NCBI RefSeq assembly: GCF_007752135.1
Contig: NZ_CP036298.1
Location: forward strand, 2,480,001 to 2,544,000
Length of the DNA stretch: 64,000 nucleotides
DNA from: Aureliella helgolandensis
GTDB taxonomy: Bacteria; Planctomycetota; Planctomycetia; Pirellulales; Pirellulaceae
Direction: 5' to 3'
In this document: one piece after another, positions 26,438 through 35,430 of the stretch
How the letters are laid out: each line of letters opens with the position of its first letter
Position numbering within the stretch: the stretch's first letter is position 1
Program-made: the position numbers and the translations under genes
The notes under the pieces: model-generated
What the model was told of the DNA's origin: nothing
What the model saw: only the letters and a program-made list of their open reading frames with translations
Databases searched by the model: none

Positions 26438-28075
26438 CTATGGCTTGCCATCGCGAATCGAGTCGTAGTAGTTGCGAGTATGCTCCGCTTGCAATTTAGG
26501 CAGCGGGGTGTCATCCAGTGGATCGGGTTGTTCTGCGATGGCGGTCAAGACCGCTTCCTGGACTTCCACTTGCGTCTGTCCCTTACGGTTTTCTCCACCC
26601 ACTTTTCCGCCATAGACGGTTTCTCCGACCTTCATGGGGTCGCGAACTCTGGAATCGAAGAAGTCGGTGTCGGTTTCTTCTTCGGGGCGATCTCCCTCCC
26701 CGCGACCTTCGCCCAGTCCTTTACCTGGAGTTTGTCCTGAAGACGAGCCCATGCATGCGGAGCAGCCATCACCGCTGCAGGCTTTGCACATCATTTGGGA
26801 TTTGCTTTGAGCGAGGCTATCCATCAATTCATCGAGATCTTGCAGTTCCGCGTCGGATTGGTTCATGGCTTGCATTTGGCTGGCCATTTCTTGCAGGGCA
26901 TCCTGGGCGGCTTGCATGTCGCCCGATTGCATCGACTGCGAAGCCTGGGATAGCATTTCGGCCATCTCTTGCATCTGCGCCCGATTGGCGTCTTGAGCCT
27001 GCGCCTGTTCCAGTGTGCGTTGCAGTTGCGCGACCTGTTGCATGTCGCCAGCGGCAGTGGCTTGTTCGATTTGCTGCTGAAGAGCCTGCTTGCCAGCCTC
27101 ATTCGTAGCGGCAGCCTCATTCATGGCTTTTTGCAATTGTTCGAGTTGCTTCTGAAGTTGCTTTTGTTCCGTGGGGCTCATCTGTCCAGCTTGCATTTTC
27201 TGGGCTAGCTGCTCCAAGGCCTCTTGGGCTTTATTGAAATCGCCCTGTTGCATGGCGTCGGCCAGTTTCTCACCCGGCCCAGAGTCGAGTTTTTCCAGAT
27301 TCTTCAAGTTCTTTCTGAGGTTCTCCGCGGAGCCCAGTTCCCGGCGTCGGTCGCTGATCTGCTGCTTAATGTCATTGAGTTTGGCCAGGGACTGTTTGGT
27401 ATCCAGTTTGGTGTTCTTCTGGAGTTCCGCCAGTTCGCCTTCCAGTTTCTTGTAGGTGTCGACAGCTGATTCTAGCCCTTCCTTTTCCGCTTGCGTGCGT
27501 TTCTTCTGGACTTGTTCCAGCAGCGATTGGGTCGATTTTTTGACTTGCGTCAGCGAAATTTCCGTAGAACTCACTAGGGGCGTGGGGGGCTCCCGGTTGG
27601 GCAGATAGCACAGCAGTCCGACGAGCAGTGCGGGGAGGACAGGGAGCAGTAATTGGCGACGGAAGCCCCAGGAAAAGCGGTCGCGAATGTCAATTTTCTC
27701 GGCGTGCTGGTTGGCGTCTTTGAGCAGTGCTTGTCCAAGTTGCGTGGATTGATCTTTTGTCGGGAGTGCCACGGCACTTGAGATTCGCTCGCGCAGCGCA
27801 AATCGCGTATCGATTTCAGCAGCCGCTTCGGAGAGGCTGGGGCGTCCTAGGTAGGTCAGAATGGCGGTGGTGATGAACGCCATCGTTATGCAGGTGCCGC
27901 ACCAAATTCCCAACCAAAGATTGGAATCGACGGGCAAGTACATGAGTTTGGGAAGTGCTAAGCCACCGCACACCACACAAGCGGCAATCAGCATTGTCCA
28001 GGGGAGAAAGCCGAGGAAGCGAGTGACGGTTAAGCGACGTTTGGCCAAGCGTGCCTGTTGTCGAATCATATCCAT
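26438..28075 (-). CDS. Membrane-anchored long coiled-coil protein with a cysteine cluster
   Basis: A protein of about 545 residues. Two N-terminal transmembrane helices (LPWTMLIAACVVCGGLALP and WLGIWCGTCITMAFITTAIL) are followed by a cytoplasmic basic stretch and a third hydrophobic segment (LLLPVLPALLVGLLCYLP). The main body, about 230-440, is a Gln/Ala/Lys-rich coiled coil with heptad-like runs. A CKACSGDGCSAC cluster (DnaJ-like CxxC pairs) and an acidic/Gly-rich segment follow. The C-terminal 60 residues are conserved-looking (YGGKVGGENRKGQTQVEVQEAVLTAIAEQPDP). Function unknown; similar proteins occur near MoxR/DUF58 genes in planctomycetes. The ATG at 28075 is preferred because it precedes the basic MIRQQARLAKRRL entry; the frame is open to 28198. 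Confidence 0.72.
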   Translation of the reverse strand: MDMIRQQARLAKRRLTVTRFLGFLPWTMLIAACVVCGGLALPKLMYLPVDSNLWLGIWCGTCITMAFITTAILTYLGRPSLSEAAAEIDTRFALRERISSAVALPTKDQSTQLGQALLKDANQHAEKIDIRDRFSWGFRRQLLLPVLPALLVGLLCYLPNREPPTPLVSSTEISLTQVKKSTQSLLEQVQKKRTQAEKEGLESAVDTYKKLEGELAELQKNTKLDTKQSLAKLNDIKQQISDRRRELGSAENLRKNLKNLEKLDSGPGEKLADAMQQGDFNKAQEALEQLAQKMQAGQMSPTEQKQLQKQLEQLQKAMNEAAATNEAGKQALQQQIEQATAAGDMQQVAQLQRTLEQAQAQDANRAQMQEMAEMLSQASQSMQSGDMQAAQDALQEMASQMQAMNQSDAELQDLDELMDSLAQSKSQMMCKACSGDGCSACMGSSSGQTPGKGLGEGRGEGDRPEEETDTDFFDSRVRDPMKVGETVYGGKVGGENRKGQTQVEVQEAVLTAIAEQPDPLDDTPLPKLQAEHTRNYYDSIRDGKP

Positions 28076-28367
28076 CGGTCGTACCCAATCCAATAAATGA
28101 CGAGTTTCGTGGGGAATGGACTGACTAGAGTGCGCGAACTGAGGGGCGAGTGGCGAAGCATGTTGCGTAGTGGCGACTCCAGCTTGGATGCTAGTCACAA
28201 GCGGTGTAATCCACGCTCAAGTATATCGTCTACAGCGAATCTGGTGCAAACTCAACCCACAATTCGAGCGATTCTGCAGACATCTAGACGATTGTTCGAT
28301 AATTTGCCACCATGTGGTGAGAGGGTACAGGACCGATTTATCACGCTTGGCAACAGAAAAGCAACCA

Positions 28368-29138
28368 ATGGAAGAAGCATCCGAAACCACACCTCGCTAT
28401 CGCCGCGTCATCCTAAAGCTGTCCGGGGAAAGCCTATGTCGCCCCGGAGAACGCGGGATCAGCATGGAGGAAGTCGGCGTGATTGCCAGCCAAATTGTGC
28501 AGGCGCACGCCTTGGGCTGTCAGATCGGTGTTGTCGTTGGGGGGGGGAACATTCTGCGGGGAGCCCAGTTCACCTCGACGAGTGGTTCGAAGATCGAAGA
28601 GGCGACGGCCCACTACATGGGCATGTTGGCCACCGTTATCAATGCCATGGCCCTCCAAGCGGGATTGGAGTCCTTGGGGTGCAATACCCGCGTGATGTCT
28701 GCCATAAAAATGGACGGGGTCTGCGAGCAGTTTATCCGTCGTCGAGCGATCCGCCATATGGAGAAGGGGCGAATTGTCGTGTTAGCGGCTGGTACGGGTA
28801 GCCCCTTCGTAACGACCGATACGGCAGCGGCCCAACGGGCTCTAGAACTGGGGGCCGACATCGTGTTGAAAGCCACGCGTGTCGATGGTGTTTACAGCGA
28901 AGATCCCGAGAAGAATCCGCACGCAGTGCTCTACCGCGAGCTCGATTATGAAACGGTGATTGGACAGAATTTGAGGGTGATGGACGGGACCGCAATATCG
29001 CAATGTCGCGAGCACGGCATGCCCGTTCTCGTCTTCAATTTCAAGAAAGACGGAAATATCGTCAAGGCCGTCTCCGGTGGTCGCGTGGGAACACGCATTG
29101 TAGCTCGGGTCGAAGGGGGAAGTTTTCCCAAAACCTAA
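28368..29138 (+). CDS. pyrH: UMP kinase
   Basis: A 256-residue cytoplasmic kinase converting UMP to UDP in pyrimidine nucleotide synthesis. The amino-acid-kinase fold is evident: [11 protein letters not shown] at the start, [11 protein letters not shown] in the phosphate-binding region, [18 protein letters not shown] (UMP site) and [18 protein letters not shown] near the end, all textbook PyrH motifs. The ATG at 28368 was chosen because it precedes the conserved start with a short acidic leader; the frame is open upstream to 28170. frr follows 252 bp downstream, reflecting the common pyrH-frr order but with an unusually long gap that may hold its own promoter. Confidence 0.95.
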   Translation: MEEASETTPRYRRVILKLSGESLCRPGERGISMEEVGVIASQIVQAHALGCQIGVVVGGGNILRGAQFTSTSGSKIEEATAHYMGMLATVINAMALQAGLESLGCNTRVMSAIKMDGVCEQFIRRRAIRHMEKGRIVVLAAGTGSPFVTTDTAAAQRALELGADIVLKATRVDGVYSEDPEKNPHAVLYRELDYETVIGQNLRVMDGTAISQCREHGMPVLVFNFKKDGNIVKAVSGGRVGTRIVARVEGGSFPKT

Positions 29139-29390
29139 GCTGTTGTTCTTCAGAGCAGCTTTCAGCGATGCCTAACCAGAGCGATTCGGGCTTGCCGTTT
29201 GCTTAGTAGAGCATCTTGCCCATGGCGAGAAAATCTGCTTTATGGTCGGTGTAAACCAACCCGGAGAGGGAAATAGCGTAGTATTTAGGGGTGCTGCGAT
29301 GTTCCATCGACGGCCACCCGTCCAACCATGGAGAAGATTTTGAAGGTCGCTTCCAGGACACTTGTTTACTCACTAGAGGATTAAGGTCAT

Positions 29391-29951
29391 ATGAGTGTAG
29401 ACGTAGTATTAGTCGATGCAGAAGAGCGTATGGAAAAGGCTACTAGCGTACTGAAACATTCGCTGAGTGGCATTCGAACGGGTCGGGCAACGCCCGGATT
29501 AGTGGATAGTGTGCGCGTTGAAGCTTACGGATCGCAGAGCCCCTTGAAGCAACTGGCTTCCATCGGTGCTCCGGAGCCTAACCAACTGGTCATCCGGCCC
29601 TTTGACGCGACCACGATCAAAGATATTGAAAAAGCGATTGTGGCCAGCGATTTAGGGCTAAACCCTCAAAATGATGGTAAGATTATTCGCATCAACATTC
29701 CTCCGCTCAGCACCGATGTGCGGAAGAAGATGGTCGCGCGAATCAAGGAATTGGCCGAAGAGTGTAAGATCGCCATTCGCAGTATTCGCCGCGATGCTAA
29801 TAAGGTGATTGATACTGCCGAGAAAGATAAGGCGATTAGCGAAGACGATCGCGACAAGCTCAAGGAAGAAGTCCAAGAGCTGACCAAAAAGTTCGAAGCG
29901 GAAGCTACCGAATCCGCCAAACATCGTGAAGCGGATGTGATGGAAGAGTAG
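29391..29951 (+). CDS. frr: Ribosome recycling factor
   Basis: A 186-residue factor that, with EF-G, splits post-termination ribosomes. The sequence has the RRF helical bundle and the diagnostic block LSGIRTGRATPGLVDSVRVEAYGS, followed by IRINIPPLSTDVRKKMVARIKEL, both near invariant in the family. Length is typical. The ATG at 29391 has a GAGG/AAGG-rich leader. A clear rho-independent terminator follows 40 bp after the stop, so the pyrH/frr transcript ends here. Confidence 0.96.
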   Translation: MSVDVVLVDAEERMEKATSVLKHSLSGIRTGRATPGLVDSVRVEAYGSQSPLKQLASIGAPEPNQLVIRPFDATTIKDIEKAIVASDLGLNPQNDGKIIRINIPPLSTDVRKKMVARIKELAEECKIAIRSIRRDANKVIDTAEKDKAISEDDRDKLKEEVQELTKKFEAEATESAKHREADVMEE

Positions 29952-29990
29952 GAATCGGTATTTGGATTGACAATCAGCGTGGTTTAGGTG

Positions 29991-30029
29991 GGGCTCTGCG
30001 GCATTCTGTGAACCGCAGGGCCCTTTTTT
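29991..30029 (+). terminator. Rho-independent terminator after frr
   Basis: An 11-bp stem (29991-30001 with 30013-30023, one G-U-type mismatch) is closed by an 11-base loop and followed by six thymines. It starts 40 bp after the frr stop and precedes the next plus-strand gene. Confidence 0.85.
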
Positions 30030-30128
30030 AAGTTCGGTTGGTGCTTGCTATCGCAAAAAAGGTTGAGGACATCTCCCTGGTTTCGGTCGCCTGAGAAGCA
30101 GCCCACCTGGCTTTCGGAGGTTTTCTCA

Positions 30129-31955
30129 GTGCCAGATCCAAGCGATGCAATCCTTGAGTTCAAGTGTCCCAAGTGTGACAAACGCCTCAAGGCGGGGAGT
30201 CATGTTGCGGGGCGTCGCGTTAAGTGCCCGAGTTGTAATCAGCCGGTGATGGTGCCTGGGGCCCAGCCCAAGGCGGCGGTCAGTGATGATCAATGGCTGA
30301 CCTTGGATGAACCGGCGATCTCCGATCTTCCCGAACGCCAAAAGCATGTGGAGGAAGTCCGTGCCGCCCGCCCAACCGAGGGAAAGGTGCTGGCCTCCAA
30401 GCGCGCTGAGCAGTCCCTCGGAGAGTCTCGCGGGGCGACAGTCACGCCCCCAGCCAAATCTGCAATGAGTCCGTCTGGCGACAGGCTGGCCGCGGTCGAC
30501 CGGTCAGCTAGCGGTGACTCCGATGAGTATTCCCTGCAGCCGGAAATGGCGAATTCCCCCCCGTCGCAGCCCTCGCCACCCGCGGCCGGGGCGAAGTCTC
30601 CCGCCGGAGCGCCTCCACCAGCCTCCATCTTTGACGAGGATCTACCCGAGCTGGCCGCGATTGATCCACATCCTGTGAGACACTCGAGAGCGGAGCGTTC
30701 GAGCGCGAAAAGCGGGCCGTCCACCGAGCCGGAGGGTGATTTGTTTGGCCTGGGGAGCGAGCTCGATGCGCTGTTGCCAAAAGCGTTGCCCCCGGCAGCT
30801 GCGCCGCCACGGCACGCTGAAAACGGTTTAGAGCCTCTGTATGCGGAGGAGGCAGCCGTCGCCGATCCCGAATACCGCATCAAATGCGGTCACTGCGATA
30901 CGGCCCAATACGTTCGGCTTTCTAGCAAAGGCAAGAAGATCAAATGCCCAGACTGTTTTGCGGTGTTTAGGATCCCCGGGCCACCGCCCGGTTGGAAGCC
31001 TCGGAAGGCCCATCTTGAGACTCCGCAGTGGGGCGGCGGCACTGAAATGGGGTTGGCCCCGGCTGCAGTGGTTCCGGCCGGTACCGCCCCCACGCACCAG
31101 CAGCAGGCTGCCAACATTCTGCGAAAAGCGGAGGCGGAGATGCATGAGCTGTCTGACGACGAGGTGGACAGCTTATACCGAGGCGACTTTGACAACGCTA
31201 ATTTCGTTCAACGGACTTTCGGGTTTCTGAAAGATCCGGTCGCGGTGGGACAAATCGTGGGCTATGGAATCATCTTCGCGATGTTGTTTGGAGTAGCCCA
31301 GTTCGCCTTGAATTCCGAGGATTTATTCATGCAGCGAGGAATGCTGCTGCTGGTGAGTGTGGGTGGTGGGGCTATCGGAGTGCTGTTCGCGCTGCCGATG
31401 TTGAGCGGTGGACTGGCGCTGATTGAATCGGTGGCCAACGGGCAACGCAGGGTGAGCGAATGGCCTGGTTTTAATCTTTTCGACAACATCGGCGACGTTT
31501 TAGCCATTGCCGGTGCGCTCGCTGCCTCGTTGGTACCCGGCTTTTTCGTCGGATACCTGCTCGGCGGCAATGGCGAGGGTGGGGGGAGGATCATGATTAC
31601 CGGCATGATGGTTACCTGTTTTGTCCTATTCCCCGTGGTGCTCATGTCGATGCTCGACAATGGCAGCCTCTTCCAACCCATTTCCCAATCGGTATTGCGG
31701 TCGTTTCGAGCGGCAGCGGATGCTTGGGGTGGTTATTTTCTAAAGTGCCTGTTTGCTTATTTCTTTGTCATGCTTCTGTGGTTGCTGTTGTTGGGAGAAG
31801 GTAAGTCGCCAATACTGGCTGCGATTGCCGGATTCTTACTCCCTCTGTTGGTCTTCTATACTTGCCAACAGATTGGGGCTTTGGCGGAATCGATTAGTGA
31901 CCAGCTGAGTTTTGAATTTGCTCCCAGTGATGAATCGGAAACGGAAGATTCCTGA
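30129..31955 (+). CDS. Zinc-ribbon protein with DUF4013-like membrane tail
   Basis: A 608-residue membrane protein. An N-terminal zinc ribbon (ILEFKCPKCDKRLKAG with a second CxxC in VKCPSCNQPV) is followed by a long Pro/Ala/Ser-rich low-complexity linker, a second ribbon (IKCGHCDTAQYVRLSSKGKK with IKCPDCFAVF), and five or six transmembrane helices. The region RTFGFLKDPVAVGQIVGYG onward resembles DUF4013. The GTG at 30129 is the start: it sits eight bases after a perfect GGAGG and directly precedes the ribbon, while the open frame to 30045 upstream is unrelated. It looks like a fused version of the zinc-ribbon plus DUF4013 pair at 16791-18578. Function unknown. Confidence 0.75.
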   Translation: MPDPSDAILEFKCPKCDKRLKAGSHVAGRRVKCPSCNQPVMVPGAQPKAAVSDDQWLTLDEPAISDLPERQKHVEEVRAARPTEGKVLASKRAEQSLGESRGATVTPPAKSAMSPSGDRLAAVDRSASGDSDEYSLQPEMANSPPSQPSPPAAGAKSPAGAPPPASIFDEDLPELAAIDPHPVRHSRAERSSAKSGPSTEPEGDLFGLGSELDALLPKALPPAAAPPRHAENGLEPLYAEEAAVADPEYRIKCGHCDTAQYVRLSSKGKKIKCPDCFAVFRIPGPPPGWKPRKAHLETPQWGGGTEMGLAPAAVVPAGTAPTHQQQAANILRKAEAEMHELSDDEVDSLYRGDFDNANFVQRTFGFLKDPVAVGQIVGYGIIFAMLFGVAQFALNSEDLFMQRGMLLLVSVGGGAIGVLFALPMLSGGLALIESVANGQRRVSEWPGFNLFDNIGDVLAIAGALAASLVPGFFVGYLLGGNGEGGGRIMITGMMVTCFVLFPVVLMSMLDNGSLFQPISQSVLRSFRAAADAWGGYFLKCLFAYFFVMLLWLLLLGEGKSPILAAIAGFLLPLLVFYTCQQIGALAESISDQLSFEFAPSDESETEDS

Positions 31956-32215
31956 GAAGCCAGGAGTGGACGACAAGTTGCGTTGGGAATCGGGCCATGA
32001 ACCAAAGAGGCCGAAGTTAAGGGCCGCTTTTCAGATCGCCCAGCTTGGGTGACCATGCGACGTGTTCGCTTGGCGGCGGGTTGGCTTTGCAATTGTGGAA
32101 TGGCATTTGCTCAGGTCCCATGGGGACTGCCAAAGCGGTAGACTACGAATGCCGTGAATTCATTGGGGAATCAAGCAGATTTCGACAATGGAGAGCTTGC
32201 GTGGAAGGAGATCCC

Positions 32216-34489
32216 GTGCATTTAGGTCCGAATCACGAACAGAAAAGATCCTTGGTGAAGCCCGTCAATCAACTCTCTGCCCTATTGAAATTCATCGTCA
32301 CGATGGGTCTGTCGATCGCGTTGGGGCTGTTGGGCCTCGCTGCACCAGCCCAGGCACAGTCCGTGGATGATCAGGGAGGCGTTGCCCCCGCCGCTCCAGA
32401 GGAGCTGCGGCAGGGATATGTCGTGCCCGTGGACTTGCCCTTAATTGGTCAGCGCGATGAGCAGATTCGACGGCAAATTACGCAGATTTCGGACTCGCAT
32501 CCGGGAGCTGAACAGCGGCCGGTTGTCGTGTTGCAGTTTCGAGCTAGTACCGCCCAAGGGGCAGCAAACGCCGATGAGTCGGGTGGGCTAGGGACCCGTG
32601 GGAGTCAATTTGAGCGTTGTTTGGCATTAGCCCGATTTTTGACGAGTCCTGAAGCGTCGCGCGTAAGGCTGATCGCCTATCTCAGCGAGTCGGTGGAGGG
32701 CCATGCCGTTTTACCCGTCTTGGCCTGCGAGGAAATTTTGGCGGCGCCCTCTGCTGAATTGGGGAAAGCGGCTATCGATGAGCCACTCGACGCAACCATC
32801 GAAGGCGCGTACCGCGATGTCGTAGCCCGCCGCGCCACGCTGCCCGAGGCGGTCGTCCTGTCCATGCTCGACGCGCGGGCAGAAGTCTACAACGTCACGT
32901 TGTCCGATGGTACGACCCAAGTCGCCACACGCGACGAATTGGCCGAGTTGAGAGCGGCTGGCGAGGTGCAACGGGAAGAGACGCTATGGGCCGGGGGAGC
33001 TCTCGCGCTCTATAGCGGCAATCAGCTGCGATCGCGACGTTGGATTTCTCGGACCGTTACCGATACCACCGAGTTGATGGCAGCACTCGATCTCAAAGGT
33101 ACGCTGCGGACCGCCCGGCAGCTGCCGCGCCAGTGGCGACCAGTAATGCTGACTCTATCGGGGGCAATGTCCAATAGTCGTGTCAGCCAGGTGATTCGAT
33201 CGGTCAGTGAGCAAGTGGATCAACAGCAAGTTAATCTGCTGGTCGTGCGTCTGGAGCCGACCGAGTGCGATTTCACGACGGCCGCCCGACTGGCGAGCTA
33301 CATCGCATCGCAGGAGTCGGAGACTCTGTACAGCTTGGCCTTAGTGAATGGCGATGTGCGAGGCCCAATCGGTCTAGTGGCGACAGCCTGTGATGAAACC
33401 GTGCTGATGGCCACTGCCACGCTTGGCATGGATGCGGAGCGACCAATTGTGTTGAGCGACTCTCCCGCCGTACAACGAGAATTGGGAGATCTGGCGTCCA
33501 CCTCCGAACGTCCTCTACCGCTGCTCTCGCTGCTGGTCGATCGCGATGTGCGGGTCCACGAATACATCCAGCAAGAGAGCGGACAGCGAGCGATTTTTGC
33601 AGATTGGCAAGTCGCATTGCAAGCGGATGCTCAGTTGTGGCTGGCTAAAGATCAAGTCGCAGGCGGAGAGGAGATTCCCAAAGACATCGCTCTCCGCTAT
33701 CGATTGATTGACTCGGTGGATGACTCGGAGGCAATTGCGCTCTCCCGGCTAGGGGTCGACCAGATGCCGCGCGAGCTGAAAATGCCTTGGCTCGACGCAT
33801 CGATCGAAATGATCCTGTCCCAAGGGTGGTTGCCACGCCTGTTGCTCACCATAGGGTTTTTGGCATTGATGGCCGAGCTGGGGAATCCCGGTATTGGAGT
33901 CGGTGGACTCTTGGCAAGCGTCTGCTTCATGGGCTTCTTCTGGATCGAAGGACTCAATGGCAACGTCGAAGCTTTGGAGGTCTTGCTGTTCATCGGTGGG
34001 CTGGTTGCCCTGGCAATTGAGTTGTTCGTCATTCCTGGATTCGGCATGTTTGGGATTGGGGGGCTGCTCATGCTCTTGATTTCAGTCGTGCTCGCCAGTC
34101 AAACCTTTATATGGCCAACGACTTCCGCGCAACTGGGCGAGTTTGCTGAGAACCTGTTTTGGGTGGCCTGCATGGCGTTAGGGGGAATGATTGGCCTACT
34201 GGTGATGCACAAGCAACTCGAACGCTCCCCCTTATTGAAATGGATTTCACTCGAGCCGACGGTAGATAGTGATCTAGACGAATTGGAAGATCGCGAGTCC
34301 TTGGCACATCGCGAGCATCTGCTGGGGCAGTCTGGTCTGACGACCACGCGGCTGAACCCCTCGGGAAAAGCACAGTTTGGCAACGACATCGTAGCTGTGG
34401 TGGGAGCGGGCGGAATGATCGCCGCCGGTGTTCCGGTGCGCGTGGTTGAAGTCCGTGGACCGTTGGTTATTGTCACCTCATTGGAATAG
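32216..34489 (+). CDS. NfeD-like membrane protein with two degenerate ClpP-like domains
   Basis: A 757-residue envelope protein. A signal peptide (about 21-48, ending APAQAQS) is followed by two ClpP/SppA-fold units at about 100-200 and 305-410. In both, the strand-helix pattern is kept (AYLSESVEGHAVLPVLACEE and ALVNGDVRGPIGLVATACDE) but the family's nucleophile motif 'SAG' is absent, so protease activity is doubtful. The C-terminal third is a standard NfeD region: ILSQGWLPRLLLTIGFLAL and FVIPGFGMFGIGGLL span the membrane, and the end is an OB-fold (SGKAQFGNDIVAVVGAGG). The GTG at 32216 has AAGGAG five bases upstream. The M50 gene begins six bases after its stop; the pair is likely an operon. 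Confidence 0.82.
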   Translation: MHLGPNHEQKRSLVKPVNQLSALLKFIVTMGLSIALGLLGLAAPAQAQSVDDQGGVAPAAPEELRQGYVVPVDLPLIGQRDEQIRRQITQISDSHPGAEQRPVVVLQFRASTAQGAANADESGGLGTRGSQFERCLALARFLTSPEASRVRLIAYLSESVEGHAVLPVLACEEILAAPSAELGKAAIDEPLDATIEGAYRDVVARRATLPEAVVLSMLDARAEVYNVTLSDGTTQVATRDELAELRAAGEVQREETLWAGGALALYSGNQLRSRRWISRTVTDTTELMAALDLKGTLRTARQLPRQWRPVMLTLSGAMSNSRVSQVIRSVSEQVDQQQVNLLVVRLEPTECDFTTAARLASYIASQESETLYSLALVNGDVRGPIGLVATACDETVLMATATLGMDAERPIVLSDSPAVQRELGDLASTSERPLPLLSLLVDRDVRVHEYIQQESGQRAIFADWQVALQADAQLWLAKDQVAGGEEIPKDIALRYRLIDSVDDSEAIALSRLGVDQMPRELKMPWLDASIEMILSQGWLPRLLLTIGFLALMAELGNPGIGVGGLLASVCFMGFFWIEGLNGNVEALEVLLFIGGLVALAIELFVIPGFGMFGIGGLLMLLISVVLASQTFIWPTTSAQLGEFAENLFWVACMALGGMIGLLVMHKQLERSPLLKWISLEPTVDSDLDELEDRESLAHREHLLGQSGLTTTRLNPSGKAQFGNDIVAVVGAGGMIAAGVPVRVVEVRGPLVIVTSLE

Positions 34490-34495
34490 TTTGCT

Positions 34496-35338
34496 ATGAA
34501 GATCGGTACCGCTGGAGGAATTGGGGTCTACATCCATTGGTCTTTTTGGATGTTGATCGCCTTTTATTTGATAAATGAAACGAGGCACGGAGGATTCGCC
34601 GCGGGACTCTTTGCGGTGGCGTTTGTGCTCAGTATCTTTGCTTGTGTGGTAGCCCATGAATTTGGGCATGCCGGTGCGGCAGCTTTGTTTGGCATCCGCA
34701 CTCGGGATATCACTTTGCTTCCGATAGGAGGTGTTGCGCGGCTGGAGCGCATGCCCGAGAAACCGATGCAGGAGTTGGTCATCGCCGTAGCGGGGCCAGC
34801 GGTCAATGTTGTCATCGCGGGGCTGCTCCTGGTGGCGATTCTAGTCCGGGCAGAAACCGTCGATCCGGCGCATTTGGAGACGATGCAGTTTAGCTACATG
34901 GAGGGCTTGTTCGCCGCCAATGTGTTCTTAGTACTGTTCAACATGCTGCCGGTATTCCCCATGGATGGCGGACGTGTGCTGCGTAGCATTTTAGCCATGT
35001 GGACCACTCACCTCCGAGCGACGGAGATTGCCGCGCGCATCGGACGCTGGATGGCACTGGCGCTGGCGATCTACGCGATCTACACGCTGCAGTTCACCCT
35101 GCTGCTGCTAGCGGGCTTTGTATTCGTGGCGGGAACCGCCGAGTTGATGGCTGCTCGAGTTCGAGCGATGGGGGCGGCCGCTCAAGGTGGAGCTCCCAAC
35201 CCGTTTGGTAAGATGTGGCCCAACCAGCAAGCTGAGGGGAGTTGGAGCTACAGTGGTGGGCAGGTACAGCGCTCCTCGCAGGGGCAAAATGACCCGGGAG
35301 TGATTGACGCGGTCAGCGTTCGCGAGGTCCGTGAGTGA
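34496..35338 (+). CDS. M50-family intramembrane metalloprotease (site-2 protease type)
   Basis: A 280-residue zinc protease cutting within or near the membrane. The zinc site is VVAHEFGHAG (HExxH), and the third ligand region is NMLPVFPMDGGRVLR, with the DG motif of this family. About six transmembrane helices surround them, and the protein ends in a Gly/Gln/Ser-rich cytoplasmic tail. No PDZ or CBS domain is seen, which puts it in the minimal SpoIVFB-like class. Its start follows the NfeD-like stop by six bases, so the two are probably coupled. The substrate is unknown. Confidence 0.85.
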   Translation: MKIGTAGGIGVYIHWSFWMLIAFYLINETRHGGFAAGLFAVAFVLSIFACVVAHEFGHAGAAALFGIRTRDITLLPIGGVARLERMPEKPMQELVIAVAGPAVNVVIAGLLLVAILVRAETVDPAHLETMQFSYMEGLFAANVFLVLFNMLPVFPMDGGRVLRSILAMWTTHLRATEIAARIGRWMALALAIYAIYTLQFTLLLLAGFVFVAGTAELMAARVRAMGAAAQGGAPNPFGKMWPNQQAEGSWSYSGGQVQRSSQGQNDPGVIDAVSVREVRE

Positions 35339-35430
35339 GCTGAGAAAAGCTGCAAACGCGAAGTTACTCTCCGCGGAAAACCTCCCAGGGGAGGCGGCGA
35401 GCGGAAAGGCGGATTTCGGCGGGTTGCTGG

